Below, in pieces: positions 6,034 to 13,625 of a stretch of 17,933 nt of DNA (the first letter of the stretch is position 1; each line of letters starts with the position of its first letter). Both the position numbers and the translations under genes were made by a program. The notes below the pieces were generated by a model, which was not told the DNA's origin, ran no database searches, and saw only the letters and a list, made by a program, of their open reading frames with translations. Source of the stretch: an uncultured Collinsella sp. (lineage in GTDB: Bacteria > Actinomycetota > Coriobacteriia > Coriobacteriales > Coriobacteriaceae). The stretch covers positions 1-17,933 of the forward strand of contig URPJ01000024.1 of NCBI GenBank assembly GCA_900549745.1, read 5' to 3'.

Positions 6034-7053
6034 GTGGGTCATCGGGATTCATGTGATGATTTGCGTGAGGTTTGTTGGGGCGTTTTGGGCGCTGGACACA
6101 TTTCGCATCGATTTGCATCGTCGCTCAAGGAGGTGGACGGGGCACGGCTTGTGGCTGCCGCCGGCCGCACTCCTTCGCATGTTGAGGAGTTTTGCAGGGC
6201 GTTTTCGATTGATGCCGCGCACAGTTATGCCACGGCTGACGATAGCGGCGATGTGGCTTATGATGCGCTGATTGCCGACCCCGATGTCGACGCAATCTAC
6301 TTGGCTCTTCCACATGGCATGCATGCGCATTGGGTCTGTCGGGCACTGCGCGCGGGAAAGGCCGTGCTGTGCGAAAAGCCGGCCGTTTTGAGTGAGGAAG
6401 AGGCTCTCTCGATTGCCTCCACCTCTCGTGAGCGCGGCGTGCTGTTTATGGAGGCGATGAAGAATCGGTTTTGCCCGATGCGCACTCGCGTGAAGGACTT
6501 GCTTGCGTCGGGTGAGCTTGGCCGTATTGTCTCGATTGAAAGCGTGCAAAAGCTCGATTACGGCGAGCCTCCTTCGGGCTATCTGCTTGATTCGTTGCAG
6601 GGCGGCTGTCTATATGACATGGGCTGCTATGCGGTCGGTTGGTTTGAGGATTTGCTCGCGGGCGCGTGCGAGGTTTCATCCCGTGAAGTTCGCTGGCGTG
6701 ACGTATCAGGCGGCCGCGTCGATTGGGCCGACGAGATCCGTATGAGCGTCGGCGGTATACCCATTCATATGGTGTGCGACGGCAAAGCAACATATGAAAG
6801 CCGCTTAACGATTGTCTGTGAGCGAGGCTCGTTGGAAATCGAGCGTCTCCATCGCCCCGAGCTCGCCCATGTGAAGTATTCCGACGGTCGAACGCTCGAA
6901 ATAAATGCCCCGTTTGAGATCGATGATTTCTACGGCGAAATCCAGCATGCGACCCAGCTCATCCGGGCGGTGAAACTCGAGAGTCCCGTCATGCCCCTTG
7001 CCGCCACGCAGCGCTGCGCGCGCATTATCGATGCGATTCGCTTGAAACTTTAG
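6034..7053 (+). CDS. Gfo/Idh/MocA family NAD(P)-dependent oxidoreductase
   Basis: A 339-residue sugar-type dehydrogenase with an N-terminal Rossmann domain (WGVLGAGHISHRFA, residues 15-28), the hallmark EKP motif (CEKP, Lys115), and the second-domain block GGCLYDMGCYAVG in the position of the family's catalytic Asp/His region. Such enzymes oxidise or reduce sugars, inositols, or dihydrodiols in the cytoplasm; the substrate cannot be told from sequence. I chose GTG at 6034, preceded by GGGGG with a 5-nt gap; the reading frame is open further upstream only because it runs through the hairpin repeat. The gene stands between two copies of that repeat and is not obviously in an operon with endonuclease IV, about 150 nt away. 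Confidence 0.85.
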   Translation: MGHRDSCDDLREVCWGVLGAGHISHRFASSLKEVDGARLVAAAGRTPSHVEEFCRAFSIDAAHSYATADDSGDVAYDALIADPDVDAIYLALPHGMHAHWVCRALRAGKAVLCEKPAVLSEEEALSIASTSRERGVLFMEAMKNRFCPMRTRVKDLLASGELGRIVSIESVQKLDYGEPPSGYLLDSLQGGCLYDMGCYAVGWFEDLLAGACEVSSREVRWRDVSGGRVDWADEIRMSVGGIPIHMVCDGKATYESRLTIVCERGSLEIERLHRPELAHVKYSDGRTLEINAPFEIDDFYGEIQHATQLIRAVKLESPVMPLAATQRCARIIDAIRLKL

Positions 7054-7110
7054 TGCGTGGGGGCATGGCGCCAGCGCCTGGAATGCCTTGGAGGCCTTTG
7101 CCCCTGATGC

Positions 7111-7189
7111 CCCTTTTATAACTTGCGGTGGAATACGGTCTGTTTGCGCCAAAATAGGGCACCAATAGACCGTATTTCACCGCAACTGA
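7111..7189 (+). repeat. Long hairpin repeat, copy 2 (before endonuclease IV)
   Basis: Arms 7123-7146 and 7163-7185 pair over about 23 bp with two G-U wobbles and one bulge, around a 16-nt loop containing AAATAGGG. The flanks CCCTTTTATAAC and CTGA match copy 1. The inner stem reads ACGGTCTG where copy 1 has AGTTCCTG, and the opposite arm changes to match. Confidence 0.88.
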
Positions 7190-7206
7190 TGAGGAGGGAG
7201 CTGGAG

Positions 7207-8073
7207 ATGCTGACGATCGGGTGTCATCTTTCGACGACGAAGGGCTATCGGGCGATGGGGGAGACGGCGCTATCCATTGGCGCCAATACCTTTGCATTCT
7301 TTACGCGCAACCCGCGCGGCGGCAAGGCGAAAGAACTTGACATGGATGACGTGGCGGCTCTGCGCGAGCTTATGTCGCAAAACGACTTTGGACCGCTGGT
7401 GGCGCATGCCCCGTATACCTACAACCCCTGTTCTGCCAAAGAGCGGGCGCGCGAGTTCGCCTTGGAGGCTATGGCAGAGGACCTGCGGCGCATGGAGGCG
7501 CTGCCCGGCAACTACTACAACTTCCATCCCGGTGCGCATGTGGGGCAGGGCTCCGACGCCGGCATTCAGATGATTGTCGACGCCCTGTGTCAGGTGATGT
7601 TTGAGGGCCAGCAGACGACGGTGCTGCTCGAGACCATGTCGGGCAAGGGCACCGAGGTGGGCCGCAGCTTTGAGGAACTGGCGCTCATCATTGAGGGTGT
7701 TGCCGGCAAACGCCCCGAGCTGTCGGCCAAGCTGGGCGTTTGCCTAGACACCTGCCATGTGAGCGATGCCGGCTACGACATCATCCATGATCTGGACGGC
7801 GTACTCGACGAGTTCGACCGCGTGGTGGGTATCGATCGCTTGCATGCCGTACACATCAACGATTCGAAGAACTCTTGTGGCGCCCATAAAGATCGTCACG
7901 AGTGCATCGGCAAGGGATACCTTGGCAGTGAGGAATTTGGTGGAGGTATGCAGGTTATGCAGAATATTGTATCGAATGGCCACTTGCGTTCGCTGTCGTT
8001 TATTTTGGAGACTCCGAACGAACTTGCAGGTTATGCAGCTGAAATTAGACTATTAAGGTCATTGCAGCAGTAA
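7207..8073 (+). CDS. nfo: Endonuclease IV (apurinic/apyrimidinic endonuclease)
   Basis: A 288-residue base-excision-repair enzyme that cuts 5' to abasic sites using three zinc ions. All family metal-ligand blocks are present in order: LVAHAPYTYN, NFHPGAHVG, VLLETMSGKG, CLDTCHVSDAGYD, HAVHINDSKN, HKDRHECIGKG and FILETPNE. Length is normal. ATG at 7207 is 8 nt after GGAGGG (7193-7198). The right end of hairpin repeat copy 2 lies just upstream of this site, so the hairpin is in its leader. The last 45 or so codons are AT-richer than the rest and use codons such as AGA, TTA and AGG; the protein still ends normally. It appears to be transcribed alone. Confidence 0.95.
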   Translation: MLTIGCHLSTTKGYRAMGETALSIGANTFAFFTRNPRGGKAKELDMDDVAALRELMSQNDFGPLVAHAPYTYNPCSAKERAREFALEAMAEDLRRMEALPGNYYNFHPGAHVGQGSDAGIQMIVDALCQVMFEGQQTTVLLETMSGKGTEVGRSFEELALIIEGVAGKRPELSAKLGVCLDTCHVSDAGYDIIHDLDGVLDEFDRVVGIDRLHAVHINDSKNSCGAHKDRHECIGKGYLGSEEFGGGMQVMQNIVSNGHLRSLSFILETPNELAGYAAEIRLLRSLQQ

Positions 8074-8134
8074 TGACTGTCACAAAGTAGAGTATTCCAT
8101 TCACGTTATGGGTTTGTTTCAATCAGTTTTCTCA

Positions 8135-8163
8135 TTGCAGATTCGTAATTCCGGGTGCATAAT
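8135..8163 (+). promoter_or_regulatory. Candidate promoter of the amino-acid ABC operon
   Basis: CATAAT (8158-8163) is a good -10 box; TTGCAG (8135-8140) lies 17 nt upstream as a weak -35. The leader to the ATG would be about 50 nt, too short for a T-box or riboswitch. Confidence 0.45.
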
Positions 8164-8220
8164 AGCCAACAGTTTTTGCAGACCTCTGAATCAAACGAGG
8201 TCACCGGAAGGAGACTGATT

Positions 8221-9081
8221 ATGAAGCTGAAGAAGCTTGGCGCATTTGCCGCCACGGGTGCTATGGCGCTCGCCCTTGCTCTGACGGGCTGCGGTTCGTC
8301 CAACGCCACCTCTGGTTCTGATGCCGGTTCCAGCAGCTCTGACGACGCTAAGGTCGAGAAGGTCGACGGCTCCAAGGAGTACGCGCTCGTCAAGGACGGC
8401 ACGCTGACCGTCGGCACCTCTGCCGAGTACGCGCCGTTTGAGTACAAGGATGACAACGGCGACTACCAGGGCTTTGACCTTGAGCTCATCAAGGCTATCG
8501 GTGACAAGCTGGGCCTGGATGTCGAGTACGTCAACAATGACTTTGACACGCTGGTTCCGGGTGTCGCTTCGGGCGCCAAGTACGACGTCTCCATCGCGGC
8601 TATCACCGACACGCCCGAGCGTGAGAAGGAAGTCACTTTCTCCGATTCCTACTACATGGACGATCAGGCTATCGTGACCAAGGTCGATAACACCGACATC
8701 ACGGCCGACAACTACAGCGAGAAGCTCAACAACGCCGACGCTACCATCATCGTTCAGTCTGGCTCGACCGCCGAGTCTTTTGCCCAGGAGAACTTCCCCA
8801 AGGCCAAGATCGTCCCCTACAAGGACGCTACCGAGTGCTTCAGCGCCCTGCAGTCCGATAAGGGCGACGCCGTAGTCACCAACCGCTCCGTTGCCAGCCA
8901 GCTGACCGCCGAGCAGTTCAACACCTGCCAGACCATTAAGCAGATCAGCACCGGCGAGGAGTACGCCATCGCCATCAACCAGGGTAACACCAAGCTCAAG
9001 GAAGACATCAACCAGGCCATCAAGGACCTGACCGACGACGGTACCATTGACGCCCTCATGGCTAAGTACAACATCAAGTAA
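8221..9081 (+). CDS. Amino-acid ABC transporter substrate-binding lipoprotein
   Basis: A 286-residue solute-binding protein of family 3 that captures polar amino acids outside the membrane for the permease and ATPase encoded next. Residues 1-24 are a lipoprotein signal with lipobox LTGC (lipid-bearing Cys24), then a Ser/Asp-rich linker to about residue 50. The mature domain starts at TLTVGTSAEYAPFEY and includes GFDLELIKAIGDKLG, VSIAAITDTPEREKEVTFSDSYY and IVQSGSTAESFA, the usual ligand-site blocks. ATG at 8221 follows GGAAGGAG at good distance. The ligand (Gln, Glu, Arg, His or cystine) cannot be decided. A hairpin after the stop probably lowers expression of the downstream genes relative to this one. 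Confidence 0.92.
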   Translation: MKLKKLGAFAATGAMALALALTGCGSSNATSGSDAGSSSSDDAKVEKVDGSKEYALVKDGTLTVGTSAEYAPFEYKDDNGDYQGFDLELIKAIGDKLGLDVEYVNNDFDTLVPGVASGAKYDVSIAAITDTPEREKEVTFSDSYYMDDQAIVTKVDNTDITADNYSEKLNNADATIIVQSGSTAESFAQENFPKAKIVPYKDATECFSALQSDKGDAVVTNRSVASQLTAEQFNTCQTIKQISTGEEYAIAINQGNTKLKEDINQAIKDLTDDGTIDALMAKYNIK

Positions 9082-9102
9082 AATAGCTACTTGATTGCTC
9101 GC

Positions 9103-9134
9103 GGGCCCTTTCCGTTTTGGCGGAGAGGGCCTTT
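9103..9134 (+). terminator. Intercistronic hairpin after the binding-protein gene
   Basis: GGCCCTTTCCG (9104-9114) pairs with CGGAGAGGGCC (9121-9131) with one mismatch, followed by a short TTT. It is likely a partial terminator or RNA stabiliser that keeps the binding protein in excess over the membrane parts. A second, 6-bp hairpin (GACGGA 9146-9151 / TCCGTC 9159-9164) follows. Confidence 0.65.
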
Positions 9135-9199
9135 GCGCTTCTCTTGACGGAGAGTATTTCCGTCTCGTTTTGCCGGCAACTTCTACGATAGGAGCCACC

Positions 9200-10561
9200 T
9201 TGTCTCGACTGAACAAAGGGGCCGCGGAGCAGCGTTTTCCACTGCCCGCCTTGCTCCAAAAGCTAGCCTGCGCCATGGCCGTGGCGCTCGCGCTGGTGTG
9301 CGCAGGGGCATATGCGCCCACGACCGCCCAGGCGCTTGAGACCGCAAAGATTACCGCCCGACCCAACACTGGTTCGGGCAGCGCTGTGGTCGGCGGTACC
9401 GAGACGCGCATTACCTGGGAGGTCCAGGCCGATGCCGACGAGGAGCTGAGCGGTCTTTCGCTGACGTTTGTCGACGGCACGACGTTTGGTACCGATGACA
9501 CGCGATTGACGATGCTCTCGGGCGAGGACCTCATGGATCGTACGCCCATGAAGCCCACGTGCAAGGCTGACGGCCAGACGCTCAAGATCGACTTTGGCGA
9601 GACGGCGCCTGCCGGCGGCTTTTTCCGTGTCGAGGTTTACGGCGTGACCTTCCCCGTCGAGGGCGGCGATGAGGCCTTTAGCGGCACCTGCACTTTGGCC
9701 GATGGCTCGACCAAGAAGATCTCCAAGATTCCGTCGGTGGAGATCAAGGGCGTGACGGCATTCGATAACTTCCTGGCCGATCTTAAGGAGCAGCCGTGGG
9801 TCGAGGCCTGGAACTCCAATATGTTCCTGCGCCTGTTCTTAAACCCGGTCATTTTGGTCCAAAGCCTGCCGATCGTCTTTAAGGGCTTCCTTATGTCGCT
9901 CTCGATCGTGCTTGTGGCGTTTCCGCTGGCAATTCCCTTTGGCTTTGCCTTGTCGCTCATGCGCATCTCCAAGTCGCGCATCCTGCGCTGCCTCGCCGGC
10001 ATCTATGTGAATATCATCCGCGGTACGCCGGCGTTCCTGCAGATCTATATCGCGTTCTTCGGTCTGCCGTTGGCCGGCGTCAAGGTTGATGACTACGTGC
10101 TTGGCGTTATCGTCATGGCCATGAACTCGTCTGCGTACCTGTGCGAGATTTTCCGTGCCGGTATTCAGTCGATCCCCAAGGGCCAGAACGAGGCTGCTCG
10201 CTCGCTGGGCATGAATGCCTTCCAGACACTGCTCTACGTTATGATTCCGCAGACGTTCCGCAATGTTTTGCCTACGCTGACCAGCGAGTTTATCTTGCTT
10301 TACAAGGATACGTCGCTGCTTGCGGCCGTGGGCGTGGTCGAGATCGTCATGAACGCCCGTACCATCGTGGCCACGACGGGCTCCATTACACCGTACGTGG
10401 TTGCCGCCCTGTTCTATCTGGTCATCACCCTGCCGCTCGCTCGCTTGGTGAGCGGTCTTGAGGCGAGGCTTTTGGGCACGGCCGAGACCAAGAAGAAGCG
10501 TCCCGCCAAGAGCGCCGGACAGGTTGTCGCGACGCCTGCCGATCACATCGCCGGTCTGTAA
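9200..10561 (+). CDS. Amino-acid ABC transporter permease with an N-terminal exported domain
   Basis: The C-terminal part (about residue 220-440) is a normal polar amino-acid permease of the HisM/GlnP type with several membrane spans, the conserved SL..IRGTP block and the EAA loop GQNEAARSLGMNAFQTLLYV that docks the ATPase. The N-terminal part is unusual: residues 1-45 look like a signal peptide or first membrane span ending at TTAQA, followed by about 140 polar, beta-rich residues (46-185) with two Cys (121, 164) that should sit outside the membrane. The total is 453 residues against about 220-250 for plain permeases. I chose TTG at 9200: AGGAG lies 5 nt upstream, and it gives a clean signal sequence. 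Fusion with a substrate-binding domain is known in this family, but this domain does not look like one. Confidence 0.88.
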   Translation: MSRLNKGAAEQRFPLPALLQKLACAMAVALALVCAGAYAPTTAQALETAKITARPNTGSGSAVVGGTETRITWEVQADADEELSGLSLTFVDGTTFGTDDTRLTMLSGEDLMDRTPMKPTCKADGQTLKIDFGETAPAGGFFRVEVYGVTFPVEGGDEAFSGTCTLADGSTKKISKIPSVEIKGVTAFDNFLADLKEQPWVEAWNSNMFLRLFLNPVILVQSLPIVFKGFLMSLSIVLVAFPLAIPFGFALSLMRISKSRILRCLAGIYVNIIRGTPAFLQIYIAFFGLPLAGVKVDDYVLGVIVMAMNSSAYLCEIFRAGIQSIPKGQNEAARSLGMNAFQTLLYVMIPQTFRNVLPTLTSEFILLYKDTSLLAAVGVVEIVMNARTIVATTGSITPYVVAALFYLVITLPLARLVSGLEARLLGTAETKKKRPAKSAGQVVATPADHIAGL

Positions 10562-10573
10562 GGAGGTCCTATC

Positions 10574-11326
10574 ATGAGCGAAACCAATAACTCGAACGAG
10601 GTCGTCGTCAGCATCAAGAACCTCCAGAAGGCCTTTGGCGACAACGTGGTCCTGCGCGATATCGATCTGGATGTGCATAAGGGCGAGGTCGTTGTGGTCT
10701 TGGGCCCCTCGGGCTCGGGCAAGTCGACGATGCTTCGCTGCATCAATCGTCTGGAGCATCCCACGAGCGGCTCGATTATCGTCGAGGGTGTGGACGTGTG
10801 CGCCAAAGGCGTCGACCTTAACAAGGTGCGCACGCATCTGGGTATGGTGTTCCAGCAGTTCAATTTGTTCCCGCACCTCTCAGTCAAAAAGAACGTCATG
10901 CTCGCGCAGCAGAAGGTGCTCAAGCGCAGCAAGGAAGAGGCCGAGAAGATCGCCGTCGAGGAGCTGACCAAGGTCGGTCTTGCCGAGCGTATCGACTTTA
11001 TGCCGAGTCAGCTTTCGGGCGGCCAGCAGCAGCGCGTTGCCATCGCCCGCGCCCTGTCGATGAACCCGCACGTCATGCTCTTTGACGAGGCTACCTCGGC
11101 GCTCGACCCTGAGCTCGTGCGCGACGTCTTGGGCGTCATGCGCGACCTGGCGCGCGACGGTATGACCATGATCGTCGTGACGCACGAGATGGGCTTTGCT
11201 CGCGATGTCGCCGACCGCGTCGTCTTTATGGACGGCGGCGTCATTGTGGAAGAGGGTACGCCGAGCGAGGTCTTCGACCACCCCAAGAGCGAGCGCACCA
11301 AGGCGTTCTTGGGCAATATCTCGTAG
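10574..11326 (+). CDS. Amino-acid ABC transporter ATP-binding protein
   Basis: A 250-residue cytoplasmic ATPase that powers the importer. It shows Walker A GPSGSGKST, Q-loop VFQQFNLFPHL, signature LSGGQQQRVAIARAL, Walker B VMLFDEATSALDPE and H-loop VTHEM. It closely fits the GlnQ/HisP polar amino-acid family. The ATG follows AAGGAGGT at the ideal distance, 12 nt after the permease stop, so the two are certainly co-transcribed. A strong hairpin ends the operon. Confidence 0.96.
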   Translation: MSETNNSNEVVVSIKNLQKAFGDNVVLRDIDLDVHKGEVVVVLGPSGSGKSTMLRCINRLEHPTSGSIIVEGVDVCAKGVDLNKVRTHLGMVFQQFNLFPHLSVKKNVMLAQQKVLKRSKEEAEKIAVEELTKVGLAERIDFMPSQLSGGQQQRVAIARALSMNPHVMLFDEATSALDPELVRDVLGVMRDLARDGMTMIVVTHEMGFARDVADRVVFMDGGVIVEEGTPSEVFDHPKSERTKAFLGNIS

Positions 11327-11350
11327 CCGGTTGATGTAACTGCCGTTATA

Positions 11351-11391
11351 AAAGAGCGGGGGCTGGACTTGAATCCAGCCCCCGCTCTTTT
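11351..11391. terminator. Bidirectional terminator between the ABC operon and the flavodoxin operon
   Basis: A perfect 17-bp stem (11351-11367 with 11374-11390), 6-nt loop, with T-runs at both ends when read on each strand. It serves both converging operons. Confidence 0.95.
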
Positions 11392-11443
11392 GTAGGGATA
11401 AGGATGTGCTTTGATGCAGACTCTTTTGGAGGTCCTGGGTTCG

Positions 11444-11863
11444 TTACGCGAGCTCGGCTCCGAGGGCCTTGCAAGCGGTCTCGCCCTCATCGTCGGGCGC
11501 ATCGTAGCAAATGACGGAATCGACGACATTGACGCCCGCCTCGTCGGCATCGGCCTTCCAGTTGTCCATCCACTCGCCCTCGGCCCACGAATAAGAGCCA
11601 AAGAGGACGACCTTCTTGTCACCGAGGGTCTCCTTGATCTCGTCCCACATAGGCTGGAACTCGTCATACTCAAGCTCCTCGGAACCCATGGCGGGGCAGC
11701 CGAAGGCAATGGCGTCATAGTTGGCGGCCTTGTCGGCGGAGAAGTCGGCGCAGGAGATGACCTCTGCCTCGGCGCCGGCACCGGTTGCGCCCTCGGCAAC
11801 GAAGTTTGCCATGGCCTCGGTGTTGCCTGTACCGCTCCAGTAGACGACTGCGATCTTGCTCAT
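11444..11863 (-). CDS. Short-chain flavodoxin
   Basis: A 139-residue FMN-binding electron carrier. It begins MSKIAVVYWSGTGNTEAMA, with the phosphate-binding loop SGTGNTE (10-16). FGCPAMGSEELE (about 54-65) and FGSYSWAEGEWMDNW (about 88-102) match the two loops that stack on the flavin ring. It stands in for ferredoxin when iron is short in many anaerobes. The ATG at 11861-11863 follows AAAGGA at good distance; the frame is open further upstream but without a site. It lies 46 nt after the DUF3793 gene and shares its promoter; its own terminator follows. Confidence 0.93.
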   Translation of the reverse strand: MSKIAVVYWSGTGNTEAMANFVAEGATGAGAEAEVISCADFSADKAANYDAIAFGCPAMGSEELEYDEFQPMWDEIKETLGDKKVVLFGSYSWAEGEWMDNWKADADEAGVNVVDSVICYDAPDDEGETACKALGAELA

Positions 11864-11909
11864 ATGTTTTCCTTTCGGTTGCGCGGCGTGCGGCCGCGTT
11901 TTGTATGCT

Positions 11910-12614
11910 CTATCGGGTTGCCTGGACAAGTTGTTCCAGGGTGCAGCCCTGTTGATAGATGTAGGTAAGGTATTGCGTGCATGCACGATAGGAATCGAAG
12001 GTCGTGAGCGCCTGCTCAACGTTTGTGTATACCTTCCATGCGCCAAAGACCTTATAGTTTTCGCCGTGCTGGACGATAAACTGATGGACATCTTCGTAGG
12101 GATAGCCCAAAAAATAGCCAATTTCGTGGGGGAACTCGCACATGCACCCCGTATCGCAGTGCCTATTTCGCGCTAGCGCGCAGACGCTGCCGTCATAGGC
12201 GCTCTCTGCGGCATTGCTGCTTGCCAGCGTGATGCGCGCGGCGAGATGCACCAGGGATGCGGGCAGGTTGTGGACATCGTAACCTTCGGCGGCTAGCGCC
12301 GTCGTGGCACGGGGGTCGGAGAGGTATCGCATAAGGTCCGCAGGGCGATACACATAGATGAGCGCTCCGCAGGGGCGCCAGACCAAAACGCTCATATGGA
12401 TTCCGAGTGGCTGGAGCTCGCGGTTGCATTGGGCTATGACGGCGAGCAGGCGAGAGCGTCGCTCTTCGATATGGGCGGCGCCGGGTTTTCCGTTTTGGTT
12501 GGCGTAAACGCCGGGATAGGTAAAGAGCGAAGCCGGCTTGATACCTGCGAGCGTAGGGGAGCAGTTGCGCACGACAGCCGTTTGGTATGTTGGGATGTCA
12601 ATGGTTCGAGTCAC
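11910..12614 (-). CDS. DUF3793 family protein
   Basis: A 234-residue cytoplasmic protein of unknown function. The block CEFPHEIGYFLGYPYEDVHQ, followed by GAWKVYTNVEQALTTFDSYRACT, is the conserved C-terminal half of DUF3793. A Cys-rich stretch, RHCDTGCMC, stands just before it and could bind metal; that is inference. It starts at GTG, 4 nt after AAAGGAG. From memory, DUF3793 genes in anaerobic gut bacteria are often beside flavodoxin or iron-uptake genes, as here, which points to iron-limited metabolism. It is the first gene of a two-gene operon with flavodoxin. Confidence 0.88.
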   Translation of the reverse strand: MTRTIDIPTYQTAVVRNCSPTLAGIKPASLFTYPGVYANQNGKPGAAHIEERRSRLLAVIAQCNRELQPLGIHMSVLVWRPCGALIYVYRPADLMRYLSDPRATTALAAEGYDVHNLPASLVHLAARITLASSNAAESAYDGSVCALARNRHCDTGCMCEFPHEIGYFLGYPYEDVHQFIVQHGENYKVFGAWKVYTNVEQALTTFDSYRACTQYLTYIYQQGCTLEQLVQATR

Positions 12615-12639
12615 GATGCTCCTTTCGGGTCCTCAGTTG

Positions 12640-12657
12640 TTAGCCTAGGAAAACTTA
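12640..12657 (-). promoter_or_regulatory. Possible DtxR/IdeR-type iron box
   Basis: TTAGCCTAGGAAAACTTA matches 13 of 18 positions of the mycobacterial IdeR consensus TTAGGTTAGGCTAACCTAA. It overlaps the -10 box of the DUF3793-flavodoxin promoter, where a repressor would act. The site is imperfect; the flavodoxin context makes it more believable. Confidence 0.4.
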
Positions 12658-12681
12658 TACACGAAAGTAAGCCATGGTCAA
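12654..12681 (-). promoter_or_regulatory. Promoter of the DUF3793-flavodoxin operon
   Basis: On the minus strand TTGACC (12676-12681), a 16-nt spacer and TATAAG (12654-12659). It lies about 40 nt upstream of the DUF3793 start. Confidence 0.65.
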
Positions 12682-12743
12682 CAAAAAAGTTTGAAGAGGG
12701 AAACTAATTGACCGAACGGACACGATTTTGGGTTAAGATGAGG

Positions 12744-12760
12744 ACACCCCATGGGGGTAT
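12744..12760 (+). promoter_or_regulatory. Possible CsoR-type copper operator
   Basis: ACACCCCATGGGGGTAT is a near-palindrome resembling CsoR operators (TACCC...GGGTA cores). It lies 30 nt before the HMA gene, just after a TTAAGAT stretch (12733-12739) that could be the -10 box. A TTGACC at 12708-12713 is 20 nt from TAAGAT, longer than usual, so the promoter is uncertain. Confidence 0.45.
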
Positions 12761-12789
12761 CTAGATAGTGTTACTTGGAAGGGGAACGC

Positions 12790-13173
12790 ATGAGTGACTT
12801 GCTCAACCCTGCGAATCTCATCGTGCTGGCCGTCATTGCCGTCGGCATGTTTTTTGGACTGCGTCGCATTGCCGCTTCGACACACGGGAAGAGTTGTTGC
12901 AGCGATGGTGCGAGCGGCAAGAAGGCCAAAAAGGTTGTTGTGGTGGATACCGATGCATCGCACTATCCCTATAGCGATGAGCTGCTCATCGGCGGCATGA
13001 GCTGTGACGGCTGCGCTCAGAACGTAGCCAATGCCCTCAATGCACTGGATGGCGTGTGGGCAACGGTGACGTATGCGGACCACACAGCGCGCGTGCGCTC
13101 CAAGCGGCCGGTTGATCGTGATGTCCTCGAGACGGCCGTGAAAGACGCGGGCTACTACGTCATGACGCTGTAA
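12790..13173 (+). CDS. Membrane-anchored heavy-metal-associated (HMA) domain protein
   Basis: A 127-residue protein in three parts. Residues 8-25 form one membrane span. A Cys-Cys pair (36-37) and a Lys-rich stretch follow, reminiscent of small FeoB-associated Cys-rich membrane proteins. The C-terminal half (about 64-127) is an HMA domain with GGMSCDGCAQNVANALNALDGV, where Cys72 and Cys75 bind Cu(I) or a similar soft metal. Unlike free copper chaperones (about 70 residues) it is tethered to the membrane. ATG at 12790 follows AAGGGGA; a TTG five codons earlier is not needed. No P-type ATPase is adjacent in the window. The CsoR-like operator upstream suggests copper control. Confidence 0.85.
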   Translation: MSDLLNPANLIVLAVIAVGMFFGLRRIAASTHGKSCCSDGASGKKAKKVVVVDTDASHYPYSDELLIGGMSCDGCAQNVANALNALDGVWATVTYADHTARVRSKRPVDRDVLETAVKDAGYYVMTL

Positions 13174-13199
13174 GCGTCGCTCTGGATGCGCTTCCTTGG

Positions 13200-13625
13200 C
13201 TAGGCTCGTCCGCGCAGCTCAACGTCTTGGATATCGTCGAAGTCAATGGCGATGTCTTTGAGCTTGAGCAACTTGAAGGCGGGGAGTACCTCATCGAGGA
13301 TGCCGGTGCGGGCGCGATAGCCGTACGTATCGTAATAGGTGACTCGAACCAAATCGCCACGTTTGAGACCCTCGAGCTTATGTGAAAGCTCGAGGGCTTT
13401 TTCTTCTGTCAATTCGCACTTGGGCTCAACGGTGATCTCCTGCTTGCGTACGAGTTCGTAGTATCCCGTCAACGCGGCAAAGGGCATAAACTGCGCGGCA
13501 CGGCCGGCACGGACGGCGCCGTTGGCGGTGAGCTTGGGGTCGGCGGATCGACGTCTTCCCTCGGGGTCCGCTAGGCGTTCAAAAGGTGTCGGTGGCCGCA
13601 TCGGCTGTTGCTGGGACTTAGGCAC
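13200..13625 (-). CDS. YolD-like protein
   Basis: A 141-residue protein with the YolD core: RAGRAAQFMPFAALTGYYE (39-57), then KRGDLVRVTYYDTYGYRARTG and a C-terminal IDFDDIQDVELRG. YolD-like proteins are partners of Y-family polymerases of the UvrX/YqjW type in Firmicutes and Actinobacteria, likely modulating mutagenic repair. The GTG start follows AGGAGG at 5-6 nt and overlaps the end of the polymerase gene by 8 nt, so translation is probably coupled. It shares the polymerase's SOS-type promoter. A weak 5-bp hairpin in the 26 nt to the converging HMA gene is the only terminator candidate. Confidence 0.85.
   Translation of the reverse strand: MPKSQQQPMRPPTPFERLADPEGRRRSADPKLTANGAVRAGRAAQFMPFAALTGYYELVRKQEITVEPKCELTEEKALELSHKLEGLKRGDLVRVTYYDTYGYRARTGILDEVLPAFKLLKLKDIAIDFDDIQDVELRGRA

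Noticed and set aside
8191..9585. Long minus-strand open frame opposite the ABC binding protein and permease
   Set aside because: It spans two genes and a terminator on the other strand, with no recognisable domain; codon-bias shadow.
12602..12612. tRNA-like T-loop GGTTCGAGTC
   Set aside because: No acceptor, D or anticodon stems around it; it is the start of the DUF3793 gene.
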